The notes beneath the pieces were generated by a model. The model was not told where the DNA came from. It made no database searches and saw nothing but the letters and a program-made list of their open reading frames with translations. A stretch of 64,000 bases of DNA from Oscheius onirici (Eukaryota; Nematoda; Chromadorea; Rhabditida; Rhabditidae), in NCBI GenBank assembly GCA_932521025.1, contig OW051473.1, positions 10,354,001 to 10,418,000 of the forward strand. Reading direction: 5' to 3'. Positions 38,113-50,309 of this stretch are shown here, piece after piece. Both the position numbers and the translations under genes were made by a program. Numbering within the stretch: the first letter of the stretch is position 1; every line of letters begins with the position of its first letter.

Positions 38113-40509
38113 TGTGCTCCACCCTCAACTCTCGCTTGATATTCAATGATCTGCATCTCCTACATTCAGCTTTGACTACTTGCATATTTTGATTCTATTT
38201 TTATCCTAGATGACTCTTACGTTTTTGTACATATTCCACGCTTGGAGCTTTTTTCTTCACTAATAATCTAATCACTCTGTTTAACCACCGTCATTGAATA
38301 AAGTAAGTAAACATAAAGTTCAATTACCGGCCAAATGTGTGCCCAAATCATTTTTCGACCACCGCTTTAGCCGTGGGGCTTAATTAAAACAGCTGGATGC
38401 ACCTGGGGTCTTCCAGTTTCGCCTCCTGTCACAGTTGTTCCCCCGTCACACTTTACTAAATACGATTTTACGCATCGTGTAACACTGATTAATCTCTAGG
38501 AATCGTCAGATGGTTCTCCTGGCAGGGTACCTTAAGTTAGAGAACAGTTGAGGCGCACTCATCATAATGAAAACTCCCGCATTTTTTACAAGCTTGACTG
38601 ACGGCGAGAGAAAACGCAACAAAACACTCTGCCTGTCTGTCTCAGATGACGAGGAAGCATAACAAGCGTCAGCTTTTTGATAACTTTACTTCCTTTTAAG
38701 TTGATTGTTTTTGACTCATTTTCTTTGATTGATATTCTTAAAGTTCTATCGTCTCTGTCTATGGCCTGTGAGCACGTCGAGGTGAAGATTTTTCAGTTCG
38801 AACCCAAGCTACTAAATTGCCCGGGGTTCCAGACGGTTCCCGGCCCGGCAGAGAGCCCCAGGTCCCGACCCCACACAGCACAGGCTTCCTAATCTGATCC
38901 AAAACTCGATATAAAATCCGGCCAGAATCTTTATATCAAAATATTTTGGTTTTGGTTTTACAACGAAAATACTCGGCATGTTACATAGTTTGCTTCAAAT
39001 TTTTATAGACTTTTACCTTGCTCATATAACCTGCTTCGAGCCCCATTTTAAAGTAAAACTCGTTTTGCATATAATTTGGCCAGAACAGTTTCCAGCATAC
39101 TATTGATAGCTACACCTGTTGTTGCTTCTGTCTGACATATCACCTGTTTTTCCTTTTAACAAAATGTTACATATGAATTGTTCACTGTCTGCAGAGCAAT
39201 GAGCAAAAAAAAGACCTTGTACTAACTTTTTCATTATGTCATTATAACTTGGCGTGCAGTGCTCGTTTAAGAATGCAAATTAAGTGACTATGATAATTGT
39301 GGACTCTGGAAAAGAGCGGATATTTTAAGAGCACTTTCCCTGACTGCTGTCGACCCAGATGGTCTGTTTTGGCTACTCCATTCTCCCGGAATGTCCACTA
39401 TAAACTAATCAAAGCTATGACACAACCAATAAAGGACTAACTTTCCGTTGATCCAATTAGGCAGCTAATACAGCTCGGGGGCATTTTCTGACATATCCCA
39501 GTTTCCTCCTTCCTTTTTCCGCTTTATCCTCGCTCAAAATTTGAAATCTTTCGTAAAGGGATTGCAATCAAGTGGTCTCCTCAAATTAAAGTCCTAATTT
39601 CGTTAATCGAAACGTTAAGATGTTGCGTAGCTTTGGGTTAAAGCTTGTGTTTACTTAATTTCAAGATGCTCTGTCTCTGACAGGCTGAAATGACTCTTCT
39701 CAAACATTTTTGTTTTGTCTCAGCTTCGTTCTTCTTTGCCTCTCAATTCGAGCCCTTTTCAATTCGTTAGCCGTTCGGAAAATTACTTTGTCATTGAAGA
39801 GAGATGCACCCGGAGAGCAGTCCCTTCCAGGCTGGATTCTATCGTCATCGTGACTGAGTGTCTTCAAGCATGATCCGTGACTGATTGCGAAGCTCTCCTT
39901 TCCACTCCAGCTCGCTTTTTGCTCCATCGCACTTCTCACCGACCATCCAATTATTTTTGGGAGATCTGCCCCGTGCATACAAGTTGCTCTGCACCCGCTC
40001 TCCTCTTTTTTTCGCATCATTCCTCACTCTCGCTCTGGAACGATGCCAATTTAGCGTCAGGTTTACTACTCCAGCTACTACTAGGAGGAGAGAGAATCGA
40101 TGAATCCGGCTGTTGCTAACCTTGTTTTGCTGAGATTTTCAATTTTCGGGCTACCCAGAAACCATAGTGATTCTGCTACCTAGCCACTTCTTTCTCAGTT
40201 TTTTTGGGTCTACAGATCATATCCCTTTGTGTGACTATACTACTCATTCCCAGCCTCCTCAATGGCTCCAAGCCGATCCAATAATATGACCAAGATTAGT
40301 ACCTGCATTTTTATGGACAGTCTAACACGCAAATTGGCTCTTTGTCTACGACCTGCCTCTCACGATCTAGTCTATTTCGGCGTGAGACGAAGCTTCTCAG
40401 AACTGAGTCAACACACACCTTCTCCCGTTAAAAAGAATTTGTAATGTGCAGCTCAGAAACTCTTTCCTTTTCGGAGACGCGTAAACTTTTAAACTTTCAG
40501 GTACCCACT
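38113..40509. other. Intergenic region
   Basis: About 2.4 kb. ORFs at 38,677-38,892, 39,700-40,020 (minus) and 39,877-40,119 have no domain, signal or splice support. I see no gene here. Confidence 0.45.
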
Positions 40510-40872
40510 ATGAACACCACAGTCCAGGTTGTTTTCTTTGCCGCTCTTTTGGCCGTCGGTAAGATTCAAGCGAAGTCTCAAAATCTCTCGTGTTTTCAGT
40601 TTTATGCGCTCCAGGTGAACATGTAGTTTCATGCAACGCAGCAGAGCACCAAGAAATGCCATGCGTGTGCTGCAAGAAGGACTGCTGGTATACAATTGCC
40701 TCGGTAAGCTATACGCTAATCTGAACACGATAGGATTTAGGCGGCAACGCACGAACTTGGACATATGCCCGGTGAGGCTGGAGAAACAGAAGCTTTGGCT
40801 ACACTCAGGCTCATCCGTGCCTGTATGATGAGTGAATGTTCTCGATTCTGCATGGCTCGCAGGCCGTTCTAA
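40510..40872 (+). CDS. Small secreted cysteine-rich protein
   Basis: A three-exon gene whose real frame is mostly hidden from ORF calling. The ATG at 40,510 is 9 nt after acceptor aactttcag. Exon 1 codes MNTTVQVVFFAALLAV, a signal peptide. After a 41-nt intron comes LCAPGEHVVSCNAAEHQEMP, CVCCKKDCWYTIAS. After a second short intron (about 40,704-40,740) comes AATHELGHMPGEAGETEALA, TLRLIRACMMSECSRFCMAR and RPF, TAA at 40,870-40,872. The mature protein is about 75 residues with nine Cys, including CVCCKKDC and CMMSECSRFC. The spacing does not match a family I can name. The pattern suggests a disulphide-stabilised secreted peptide. Poly(A) signal at 40,926. Confidence 0.65.
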
Positions 40873-41987
40873 ACAACGAGAACATAAGAAATTCTGTATC
40901 ACTTTGTCCGGCGCTGGATGGCTCTAATAAAAATTCCGTCGTTGTGTATCGTTTTCAAAGCAACGAGCTTAAAAACAGTTTTATAAAATCTACTCAGTAG
41001 TACGGATGCTGATCAGGTTTCTTTTCGACCCCAACAGCAAATGCTCTGAAAACAGATGATGCTACTGAAATTGTTTGACACAACCACATGTCTAGACGAT
41101 GTTTTCTGCTCCTGTGCATCCTCCGATTCGGCCTGAAAACTGGTTTAAATAGTTGCTTTAGCGACAGGTTATAATATAATGATCAGAGCCTTCGTATCAC
41201 AAAGGTTGGTAATGATGAAGCGCGTGTCCAGATGTCCGATTACGAATTGTAGTTCAATCCAACACTGCTTTCTGCCTCTTTTAGTTAACAATAATATGAT
41301 CACGAGAGTCACGAAAAGAGAAACAACGTGTGCGCAGCACATCTTCTGCCATGTTTGTATTAAGATCATTAATATCCTGTGAGAAAAACCAGATATACTT
41401 TTTAATACTGTCACTCTATGTGAGTCGACCGCCAAGATAAAATCATATTGTCAGTCCTAAAAAGCTGCATTTCCTTATGCTTCAAAGACTTGCACTTTTT
41501 TCGGTCAGTGTCACACACGAGAGCTTCGAACGAGGCGGGACATCTGTGATCTATACAGTCTCGTATTAGTTGCGAGTTTCTCCGTCCCCTCTCCGCTTGT
41601 TTTTCACATCCTTCCTTCTCGAAGCTTTCAGCCAGATGGCCGCAAACAATACTGCGCAAAGAAGAAGGGAATCCTTGGGAAACAACAAGAGACAAACAGT
41701 TAGCACAACAAACGGCTCCAATTCTCTCTGCCTATATTCTCTGTCAAGGATGCCCTCATTTTCCTAGTCATTTTTCTGATTCACTAATGCACTTCTGGTT
41801 TTTTTCTGGAAAGCTCTGGGCATAAACATATTTTAATACCTCAAAAGTTTTCTTTCCGCCGAAAAACAAGGGCAGAAAAATCTCTTCTTTTTTAAACTAT
41901 GGCATCTTTCATTAGGTTTACCTTTCCCTCTTTTGTCCCTACCTTATTTGTTTGTTCAAACGCACACACACTCTCTACCTAGATAGA
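40873..41987. other. Intergenic region with one Cys-containing minus-strand ORF
   Basis: About 1.1 kb. A minus-strand ORF (41,411-41,695) reads IVCGHLAESFEKEGCEKQAE and CIDHRCPASFEALVCDTDRK. It lacks a convincing start or signal peptide in frame, although a hydrophobic stretch exists in another frame just upstream. It may be an exon of a small secreted protein; not supported enough to call. Confidence 0.3.
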
Positions 41988-43548
41988 ATGAGTGTTGGCT
42001 ACGACAGTCGCTGTTCCTGCAGTCTTTGCATCAATTACTGGAAAATGGAGTCTTCCGGACAGATCTCTAACTCTACAGATTCTCATAAACTTGAAACTGT
42101 TCACTCGTTTCCCGGATCTCTTGCAATTTCCCAAGCACGTGCGAAATCTTCGTCTCCAATATGTCAGGTAGTTCGTTTGCGTAACAAACATTTTCGTTGT
42201 TTCAGCTTAAAATGCTGGCCGATCTGCCTCCAGTAACTGAGGATTGGATTCGTCGCAAAATATCAATGGTGGCACCATTCCCTCGACACATTCAACTAAA
42301 ACAACAGACAAATGATACTTTCCGCATCATGGCAAAGTATTCCCACGCGACTGTGAGTCTTTGAACAGTTCTTCAAAGACAGTTCTCAGGCTGAATCATC
42401 CTCCGACGAGGACGAAGAGACGGGATCGCGTGTTTTCCAGAAAAAGAGTGTTGCAGTAATCAAGCAACTTCTTGCGCCAGAACCACACAAAGAACACGAT
42501 TTCCAGCGCGTGAAATTTTCTCCCGCCTTAGAGGTATCAACACGCCTATATTCTTTCTCCTGTTTTTAGTTCATCGTGTTCCCCAAGGAAAGTGACGCTT
42601 CTACCAGCTCATTAATGTTGCCGATAAACGAAATCGAATACGTTTCTGTGGTGAGTACACTCTTATTCAACTATTTTCCATAAATTCTCAGGCTGATAGC
42701 GACATGTCAAAATGCACAGCTGTTGACAACACCGACTATTGCTTTCTTGGAGTGACCAGTGCCGAACTTGACCGCATTGCCGAAGAATGCCAGAAACTGC
42801 TGCCATCCATCTCAAGTTCCTGCGATAACGACTCGGTTCTGGAGCTCGGCGAAGACAGAAAACCTGTCGATTTTTGATAATCTTAGATGACTTTCTAGGT
42901 TTTTCAGATGTGTCGTTTTTATTTGCCGGATGATCGCCTGACCAACTCTGTGGGCACTTTGGACCGAATAAGGGTACGTAACTCAAATGGGCTCTGGTCC
43001 CATGAAAAATGGCTTCAAAGGTTACAAAACGTGACCCTAAAACCCTCACAAAAACCAATTTTCTAGCTTCCACCCTCATTTTAGCCTAAAATATGGAACT
43101 TTTGCATCTGAGCAAGCTTTCACTGCGAACGAAGCACTTTCAAGCTTTGCGATGTTTTGCAAAACTGTAGAACTCATCAAACACTACGGCTGTTCTGACC
43201 TTCTCAAAACTTAAAAATGTAAAAGTGAACCAGAAATTGAATTGGGGATTTTTGTGAAACCACGTTTTTGAGCACAGAGCCTTTAAGTTTTTATCTGACC
43301 GATAACTTTTAGAGAGACTTTACTCGAGTGCCTCGATGCTCTTCTTCGGAAACTGACGACGACCGACAGAGTCAACAGTCTGAAGGTTCGTCTCTGGAGA
43401 AAAGAAGAGCAAGAGTGGGTCTTTTGTTTTGGGAAGATGCTCAACTGCTTAGAACTATTTCTGCCGCGCAGTACTGATCGCGTTCCTTCTTCTTGCTGTT
43501 GCATTCGTTTGCGGAATCTTATACTACAATTTCTTCCACGAACATTGA
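41988..43548 (+). CDS. C-terminally membrane-anchored protein with PP1-docking-like RVKF motif
   Basis: Spliced protein starting MSVGYDSRCSCSLCINYWKM (41,988). Exons follow at about 42,206-42,350, 42,391-42,532, 42,570-42,650, 42,692-42,866, 42,908-42,974 and 43,313-43,385, with a final exon at about 43,471. The body is polar and Ser/Asp-rich (AESSSDEDEETGSRVFQKKS). It contains HDFQRVKFSPALEF at about 42,503, a fit to the RVxF protein-phosphatase-1 docking consensus. The last exon gives one C-terminal hydrophobic helix, VLIAFLLLAVAFVCGILYY, then NFFHEH and TGA at 43,546-43,548, so a tail-anchored topology with the bulk in the cytosol. The junction into that exon (donor gttcgt at about 43,386) is my choice because it keeps the TM frame. 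Family unknown. One intron (about 42,975-43,312) holds the dispersed repeat. Confidence 0.6.
43087..43275 (+). repeat. Dispersed intronic repeat (copy 2)
   Basis: Contains TTTCAAGCTTTGCGATGTTT, GCAAAACTGTAGAACTCATC and a downstream CTGTTCTGACCTTCTCAAAA segment. These align with the copy at 14.3-14.6 kb at roughly 80% by eye. It lies inside an otherwise oversized intron. Confidence 0.65.
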
Positions 43549-43821
43549 TACTCTATCTCCTATTTGTTCAACAAACTATCCAGACTTCACTGGTACCCAA
43601 AATACATATTCAGTTCTTTGTTTTGAAGTATGGGGAACGAAGATGTGGCGAATAACTGTTTATTTTATTAGATTAAATGCTTAAAGAATAGTGAGAGTAG
43701 TATATAGCCACCAAAATTATGAATGTGGGAGAGACAATATGAAAGTTGAAAACATTTTTTGGTTTCTTTGGGTATTTTTGAGGGAGATAAAAAAGTGCTT
43801 CCTAGAGAGAACGAATATATA

Positions 43822-45860
43822 TCAGGAAGAGAAAGGCGAAGGATTCTGGACGGCATCATCAGCGCGTTTGATACCCTGAAAATACGATTTCAGTGAAAAA
43901 ATCAGACATTTACCAAAACACTTTGGAAAGGCATAGGCGTAGGACGTGGAAGAGTCGTTTCGGAAGAAGAAGTAGCCTAAAAACGTTTCATTGCATCAAA
44001 AATTCTTCTTACGTCTGTGGGATTGTCAAATTTGAATATGGGGAAGAAGAGGCTGCTGTTGGAAGGCAGGGATGGTAAAAGTGTTGAAATAGAAGGAAGA
44101 CTGGCTGTAGTAGTCTGTTGTAGCATATTCATAAGGGCATCAGTAGCGATAACTTCAGCAGATGTACGGCCACTGGAGGATGAGTTTGATGGAGTACAGG
44201 CACGACCTGAAACTTCCTTTTCGATATTACAAAACTGCTGCTATTTGTGCTGACTAGTAACTATGCTCTGCGCGGCGTTAGGAAGCCTATAGAGTTGCTT
44301 ACCCGACTTACGTTTGTTGAATAAATAATCAGTGAATACCTTGGTCTACGACCTCTGTAGAAATATTGGCAGGAGTGCCGACAGTTGTGGGAACAGTCAC
44401 GTTGGACGGGTGGCAGTCGAGGTCAGAAGCTGGACCAGGAGGAAGAGAAGAGGACTGCAGAGTCACTACTTCTGGACTACTGCCATTATTTACCGCCTTT
44501 TCCTTTCTCTCCATTCGGTCAGCTAAAAATGTTCGAAGCGTCCGTATGGAGTTGGACATACACGCCTGCGACGAGCAACTGGGGTCAGAGTGTTGGAGAT
44601 GCTCTTGGTTTGTGTCTAAAGTAGAAAGAAGCCCTTGAGGAGGTGCCGGCTGAGCAGCATTCTGACACATGGCAAAGATAGAAGCGGTAGCTGCTTGATC
44701 AACTCCATTGAGCACTAAAAACCTGTTTTGTTAAGACTTTTGCGTACTTTGAAGAAGATTCTGAACATTAGGCGTCGTTTCCGGCTGAGACGTAGAGGGC
44801 TGGTCTGCTTTGGCACGCTCAGCTTCGAGAATAGACTCTAGGAGTGCAATCTGGTGCTCCGCGTCCATTCGAGCACGTTCTAGGTCAACATTCTAATTGG
44901 TATACTGTAAAACGTACTAATAATTTCATCGTGATCGGGATTGAGCACATCCGATGCCCTTCTCTTTGCTCCCGTCGGCTGAATAACGGCAGTCGTGACG
45001 ATGTTTCCTGAGAGGTCTCGAATTATATCCAGGACTTAAACACAATACAAACCAAAGCAGCCTTCTTACCTTCATTTGCGACCGCCGGATTTGCAGTTCC
45101 GCCAACTTCTACGGAGCTCGTTTGCCCGAAAATATCTACCGATTTCATATCTACAGTATGCTGGAACATGGGAGGCGTTTTTTCGTTGTTCGATTGCTGC
45201 TGAATTCTCCGAGCGTGATCATCGTTGATTTTTGATTGATAGGCCAATGCTTCCTGGTGAATTTGAGGCAGAAATCTCATGACGTTATTGTGGTTAGCGA
45301 TGGCATCAGGCGGACAAACTGCAAGCCATGCACGATACATTCCTTCAATCTAAAGTGGAGAAGCTATCAAGGTTCAAAAAAATTGGAATACCTCTTCGAG
45401 AACTGTATTCAAAATGACATAAATGACTTCTGGCTGATAATAGATCAAGCCTCCTTCTGAAATTTTTGTTGTAAACTCTGAAGTAATCGGTTTTACCAAT
45501 GTTAGGAACGTCGATTTTGTGAAAGGACAGTGGGTTTGCCAACTTGTAGTGCTCAATGACATTTTGGAGGATGATACGAACAAGATGAGAAGCTGGAGCT
45601 GAATTTTTGTTAAATATTCCGCTAAATGTCTTACTGAAAAAGGGAGTCAAACGAAGCGAAGCAGGAATTTCAAATGTAGATGTACCCCTCGATGTAGTGT
45701 AGGTGATTATACAAGGCGGTTGATTTCCCTGTGAGGCTTGAGGTGGTCGTAGCGGATTGGAAGAACGGTGGTTTCTCTGTTGCGCTAGCTGCGCAAACTG
45801 ATGACTATTCGTTGAAAGACGTCCTGGATGACCATTTGGGTGAATTTCTGAAATTTTCAA
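43822..45860 (-). CDS. Uncharacterised Gln/Ser/Thr-rich protein, 5' end not found
   Basis: At least eight exons with short introns. The first visible one (from about 45,855) reads EIHPNGHPGRLSTNSHQFAQ and continues CIITYTTSRGTSTFEIPASL. A structured-looking segment follows: SHLVRIILQNVIEHYKLANP, GGLIYYQPEVIYVILNTVLE, IEGMYRAWLAVCPPDAIANH. Then comes a coiled-coil-like stretch (NVDLERARMDAEHQIALLES, ILEAERAKAD) and a low-complexity Ser/Thr/Pro tail. It ends with GIKRADDAVQNPSPFSS and TGA at 43,822-43,824. There is no ATG in frame at the left edge of the first exon, which begins at a splice acceptor (aaaatttcag), so coding sequence continues upstream, possibly beyond the fold-back repeat. Probably cytosolic or nuclear; no family recognised. 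Confidence 0.6.
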
Positions 45861-45934
45861 TGCTACTCTTGGCTACTCATTATACTTGGGCGCTCGAGTT
45901 GCTTTTATTTTCACCAATTGCCTTTATTTTCACA

Positions 45935-46214
45935 AGCTGTGCGAGTGCTTCCTCAAGCGCTCCTCAGCGATTCTACCAAGGCCAGAATCTACTGTGAAAA
46001 GAAAAGGATTCCAATCCCAGAACTGCGACACAGCGGGATTGTCAAGTCAACACTCATGGCTCCGCCAGCGATGCTCGTCTCTACAATGATTCCACCAAGT
46101 CAAGCAGTCGTCTACCCAAACAAGAAGACAACTCCAATCAAGAAGATGTCTTCACGACTCGGTCAGGATGTTACCTCCTGGATGAGAAGAAACTGGGCAG
46201 TGACCGAGACCTGA
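45935..46214 (+). CDS. Possible terminal exon of an unidentified plus-strand gene
   Basis: An open frame reading VRVLPQALLSDSTKARIYCE, KKRIPIPELRHSGIVKSTLM and ending SSRLGQDVTSWMRRNWAVTE plus T and TGA. Codon use (many AAG, CTC, CGA) resembles the neighbouring genes, and it is followed by AATAAA near 46,258. A possible acceptor (ttttcacaag) precedes it. No upstream exon or start was found; it lies opposite the 5' flank of a minus-strand gene. Low confidence. Confidence 0.35.
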
Positions 46215-46282
46215 GAGTGGCGAGGGATTCTGCATGATACCCCTCGATTCCGTCAAAATAAATATGTAAACTTGTAAACTAG

Positions 46283-46583
46283 CTCGAGTTTCTGGCGCAA
46301 ACCTGGTGTCGCGTTTTCTCAATATTCTGCTTATACACCATTGGCGTCATTTTATCCATAGGTAGATACCATTCATGGGAACCTCCTTCTAAAATGACGG
46401 AAACTCGAGTCGAGTCGAGTTGACGAGTTGGAGGGTTTTAGCGAAAATTTCACGATACACCCTTGGCGTCATTTTTGCCGGAGGTTCCCATGGATGGTAC
46501 CTACCTATGGATAAAATGACGCCAATGGTGTATAAGCAGAATATTGAGAAAACGCGACACCAGGTTTGCGCCAGAAACTCGAG
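46283..46583. repeat. Fold-back inverted repeat, about 300 nt
   Basis: The left arm 46,283 to about 46,387 (CTCGAGTTTCTGGCGCAAAC...) and right arm about 46,479-46,583 (...GTTTGCGCCAGAAACTCGAG) are near-perfect reverse complements of about 104 nt around a 90-nt spacer. The outer flank 46,584-46,610 is also similar to the reverse complement of 45,871-45,898. It may be a MITE; no target duplication is obvious. Confidence 0.85.
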
Positions 46584-46817
46584 CACCCAAGTATACTACT
46601 CATGTTAGCCATTCTCCAAATTGGGTTCTGTCTATTAAGTTTCTATGAAGTTTAATTTCGCACCCATTCTATTTACCAAAGAACCGAATTTTTCCAGTGA
46701 GATTAGTCTTAATTATCTACGATTTTTAGCCAAATATCAGGCTGTACCTGGACAAAATTCATGTGTGTTAATGACGGTGCGATTAAATGAGAGAGAGGGA
46801 GTTCAAAGACAGCGCTC

Positions 46818-47223
46818 TTACTTCGCCGCGTCATCAGACTCACCGTTTGGAGGCACGAAAATTTGGTTTCGTAAATGTTGTCCTTGTTGAGGAAAAATCG
46901 GCGGTATTGGAAAGCCGGGTGGGAAGATTTGATGCATTGCTGGAGGAATATGTCCATTAGGTAGACGGAACTGAGGGAACGGAACACCGTTGGCGGGCAT
47001 GTTTGTTACTTGAGAGTTTCTTCGCTTTCCAGAAGAGTTCTGTCCCGACATGGCTTGCATGTTTCTAATGTGAGTTGCGGCTTCCTGATCGGTCATAGGC
47101 GCAGACAGAGGTAGTCCAATCATGGCTATTAGAGAACCTGAAATATTATTTTTGCTCAAAGATTGACTTACGAACGTCCTGAGGTTGCATCGGAGGTGGC
47201 ATTTGGGGGGCAGGAGGAGGCAT
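46818..47223 (-). CDS. Pro/Met-rich protein or exon pair (uncharacterised)
   Basis: Two exons. MPPPAPQMPPPMQPQDVR (47,223 down) joins by a 34-nt intron to SLIAMIGLPLSAPMTDQEAA, THIRNMQAMSGQNSSGKRRN and FPQFRLPNGHIPPAMHQIFP, with IPPIFPQQGQ and an end at DDAAK and TAA. The low-complexity Pro content suggests a flexible scaffold or RNA-associated protein. The stop region GCGAAGTAAGAG also reads as a donor, so this could be the 5' part of the minus-strand gene to its left, with the fold-back repeat in the intron; I could not find a matching phase. Start may be further upstream. Confidence 0.45.
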
Positions 47224-49432
47224 GACGACGGCGAATAGGCAGAAAGAAGAGCCTAAATTCTGCAACTTGTTGATTGATAGATAAGTGAGATACGAGAGAG
47301 GTGTAATCAAAGAAGAAGCAATTATGCTGACTCTGAAGTAGTCAGGTACCATTTGCAAATGGAGCTGTAAGCAAAACAGGAATTAGACTGCCACCGGCAC
47401 CGCAACAACAGTGATCTGCCACGTAAACTAAAATTTCTGGGGCGGGGTTTCTTACGGTAGCTTCCGGCAAAGGCGAGAAAATACAACGGAAGTGAATTTC
47501 GCACGCGATTTTAGTCGGAAATGGCGCCGGAAAGTAGACTATAGCCGTCCGGTCGAGTCGACTAAAGATCTACAGTATTTTGGCAAAAGTCTATGCAAAG
47601 AGCAAGTTTTGCAGAATTTTTGCAAAAGTGTAGCAGACAGTGCGGTAGACAGATGGTCAGACGAGCTCCCTCACAGACCAATATGTACTCCTAATCAAAC
47701 CGTTGCAGCTATTTTGCATTCAAGTCTGTAATGAAATGCGTCTGGGAAAATCACTAAAACTATCTCCGTGGTTGAAAAGAATTGATAGTCCTATTCTTAA
47801 CCAAATTGTCAAGCAAAATACTGGCTAGGTTTAAAGAAAAAGTTGAAAGACAGTAAGAAACCCAGGCCTGGAAGGGAGCTGTCTAGTGGTGAAACCAGTA
47901 AAGTCAACAAGAGTTGGAGAGAGCTATCTGCCGACAGTACGTTAATGAAACGATGCAGTTTCCGCCCACTTAGTAATTCAAATTAGGAGACGTGTCCTCA
48001 TTTACAAATCACATACTTGCTAGGAGCCCTGTTGTTTGAGAAAAGCCACCTGGGATGCTACTTGTGATGATGTACAGATTAGTGAACTGCGTTTGGAGAG
48101 AAGATTAGGCAAAGTTCGTGTAGATGTAACTTTCATTAGAACAGGGGGATTATACGCACAATGAGCCGTTTCCGGCCACTTTGGACCGTGAATATAGAAA
48201 ACATGGTCTTGGCACTGAAGGTTAATCTTCAAAAAGAAACAGACTGATGTCAGCTCTGAGCAATTTTTCCCGAAATGAGCGATTAGCAAGTCACAGTGTG
48301 TGAGAAATCTTTAGCAGAAAACAGTTTTTAGCAGAAAAGTGAGAGACTGAGTTGCGGCGGAGTACTTCCATCCTACTGTCTCAGACAAACAACACATTTT
48401 CTGACCAATTAAAAAGCTTCGCGTGACTTTGGTGTTCCCGAAGGCAGTGCCCATGGAAACGAAATTCTCCAGGGTAGACTTCTTCTGAATCGAGAAAAAG
48501 TTTAAATTGGAAGAGAGTACAACCCAAGCATCCTATAAGAAATGTACGCGTGCAGAAGTTGACAAGATTGTGGACTAAGTGGAAGCTTCAGCCCATAATT
48601 TCCTTGTTCTCAGAAGTTGTACGATTACGAAGACATTCTCACACGCTGGGAAGTCGTGTGTTAAATTTAACATCAGGTGATTACGTATCCACCACAGACT
48701 GGTAGTAGAGACTGATTTTTACGAGTTCTCAAAGCCATGTATCAGCTCACCGTAGCCTGCGCTTTCAGTAAAGGACAACAAATTGTAATCTGTCCCACGA
48801 GAAAATTTGCGTGACCGGGGAACAGCTACAATACAATCAGAAGATTTCTCCAATTCCTAATGCAAAAGTGAATAACAAGGAAAAAAATGATTTTCCAAAA
48901 ATCCACTTATCTAAAAGTTTACAAAAATAGCGGCTGAGACGATCCTAATACATCTCATGGGTGAGCAACGGTTGTGAAACTCATTCAGGACAAAAATAAT
49001 TCTCTCAGACTAACATCCCATGTCTGTATTTTTTTGATGTTGATGGAAGCAAAAGGACACTCAATCCGGTAAAAACTATGGTAATTTCTATTTAGCAACG
49101 AAAAAGTTTGTATTGGATTCAGTTGACTCCTCATGAGGCAGGTGCTCCTTTTTGTCACAGTGTGCCATTTTTGTCCAATCCGAAAAAGTGGCGGGACATC
49201 TGCTGGCGACCATACGGCAAAAAGTTATTTCTCTCTCGTCAAAAATGTGCTAGATATTATGAATTTCAACGTCCCTTTCGAAGATATTTCCTAATCGCAT
49301 CATTTCCTTTTTATTTGCTGAGGCTCCAGGCCGCCTTCGTGGATATGTCACAATGTCTTAGGAGTTGACAGATACTGCTGATAACGCATACTTTTTTGGC
49401 CCTGAGACAATTCTCCAGCGCCATTGATTTTC
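47224..49432. other. Intergenic region
   Basis: About 2.2 kb. The best candidate is a minus-strand frame at 48,020-48,289 (INLQCQDHVFYIHGPKWPET...), which follows a weak acceptor but has no partner exon. Otherwise nothing recognisable. Confidence 0.4.
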
Positions 49433-50309
49433 ATGGAACGTCACCCCTACTTTATTCAGTCTGAAACAGGTAAACAATGTAGTTTTCTTCGGTTTCAAAG
49501 ACCTTTATAGACTCCGCGGATACCGTAAACGTTTACCTACAGCAGAATTCTTTTGACGAGTTTGAACAAGAAGTTGAAGTTTTGGATGTGCCAGAGAAGC
49601 TTTTCGAGAAGAAGGTACCAGCTGTTGTTCTGAAACCATACCAATTGTAAGTTCTAGACCTCGAAGAAAGACGGAAACACACTTGCCTCTACCTTTTATA
49701 CCATGAAGAAGCATTATTTCAAAAGTGATGAGCAGCTTTACGCAGAAATGCTCCAGCGTCAGCAGAAGGAAAAGAATCGTCGAATGGCTGATCGACTTTC
49801 TCCTGTAGCAAAGTACAAGGTGGGCTACTGTAAGAGGCAAGTGATAACGGTTAACCTAGGTGCAGGAGTATATGAGACGTAATCGCATCAAAAACCAGCA
49901 ACGACGCAAGTTTTCACTTCTACTCGGCGTTCCTTACGAGAAGAAGGCTGCTCCTGCTCCCGTTGCCAACAGAATTCGGTACAGTCATCAAAACCGGCGG
50001 GCAGCTCACGAACTAGAAGCTGGCTCGTTTTCACAGTCAACCAGCTTCTCCATGGAAAAGTTTGACGGCTCACATTATGGTAATGACACTCCCAAATTTA
50101 GTACAACTGTAATTCAGAAGCGAATCTCATCCCCTTCAATGTGGACCTTGAACTGGATTGAAACTCATGCCATTTTTGAACTTCCGCCACCTTTTCGATG
50201 TGTCGGTGCTGTGCACCTTCCAGATAAAAGCTGTCATGATAAGAGGCGTAATAAAGGTGCTTTATTGAAACAAAAAAAAGAAAAAGCACAAAAGAACGTA
50301 GTCGGATAG
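49433..50309 (+). CDS. Uncharacterised basic protein
   Basis: Start MERHPYFIQSETD at 49,433. The next exon (from 49,507) reads SADTVNVYLQQNSFDEFEQE and VEVLDVPEKLFEKKVPAVVL. A 70-nt intron is inferred to join PYQ to DEQLYAEMLQRQQKEKNRRM, ADRLSPVAKYK. A further intron leads to VQEYMRRNRIKNQQRRKFSL, LLGVPYEKK and a Ser/Arg/Lys-rich tail ending KEKAQKNVVG, TAG 50,307-50,309. The middle part is a charged helix, possibly a coiled coil, with nuclear-type basic clusters. No family recognised. The second junction is the least certain. Poly(A) signal AATAAA at 50,337. Confidence 0.5.
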
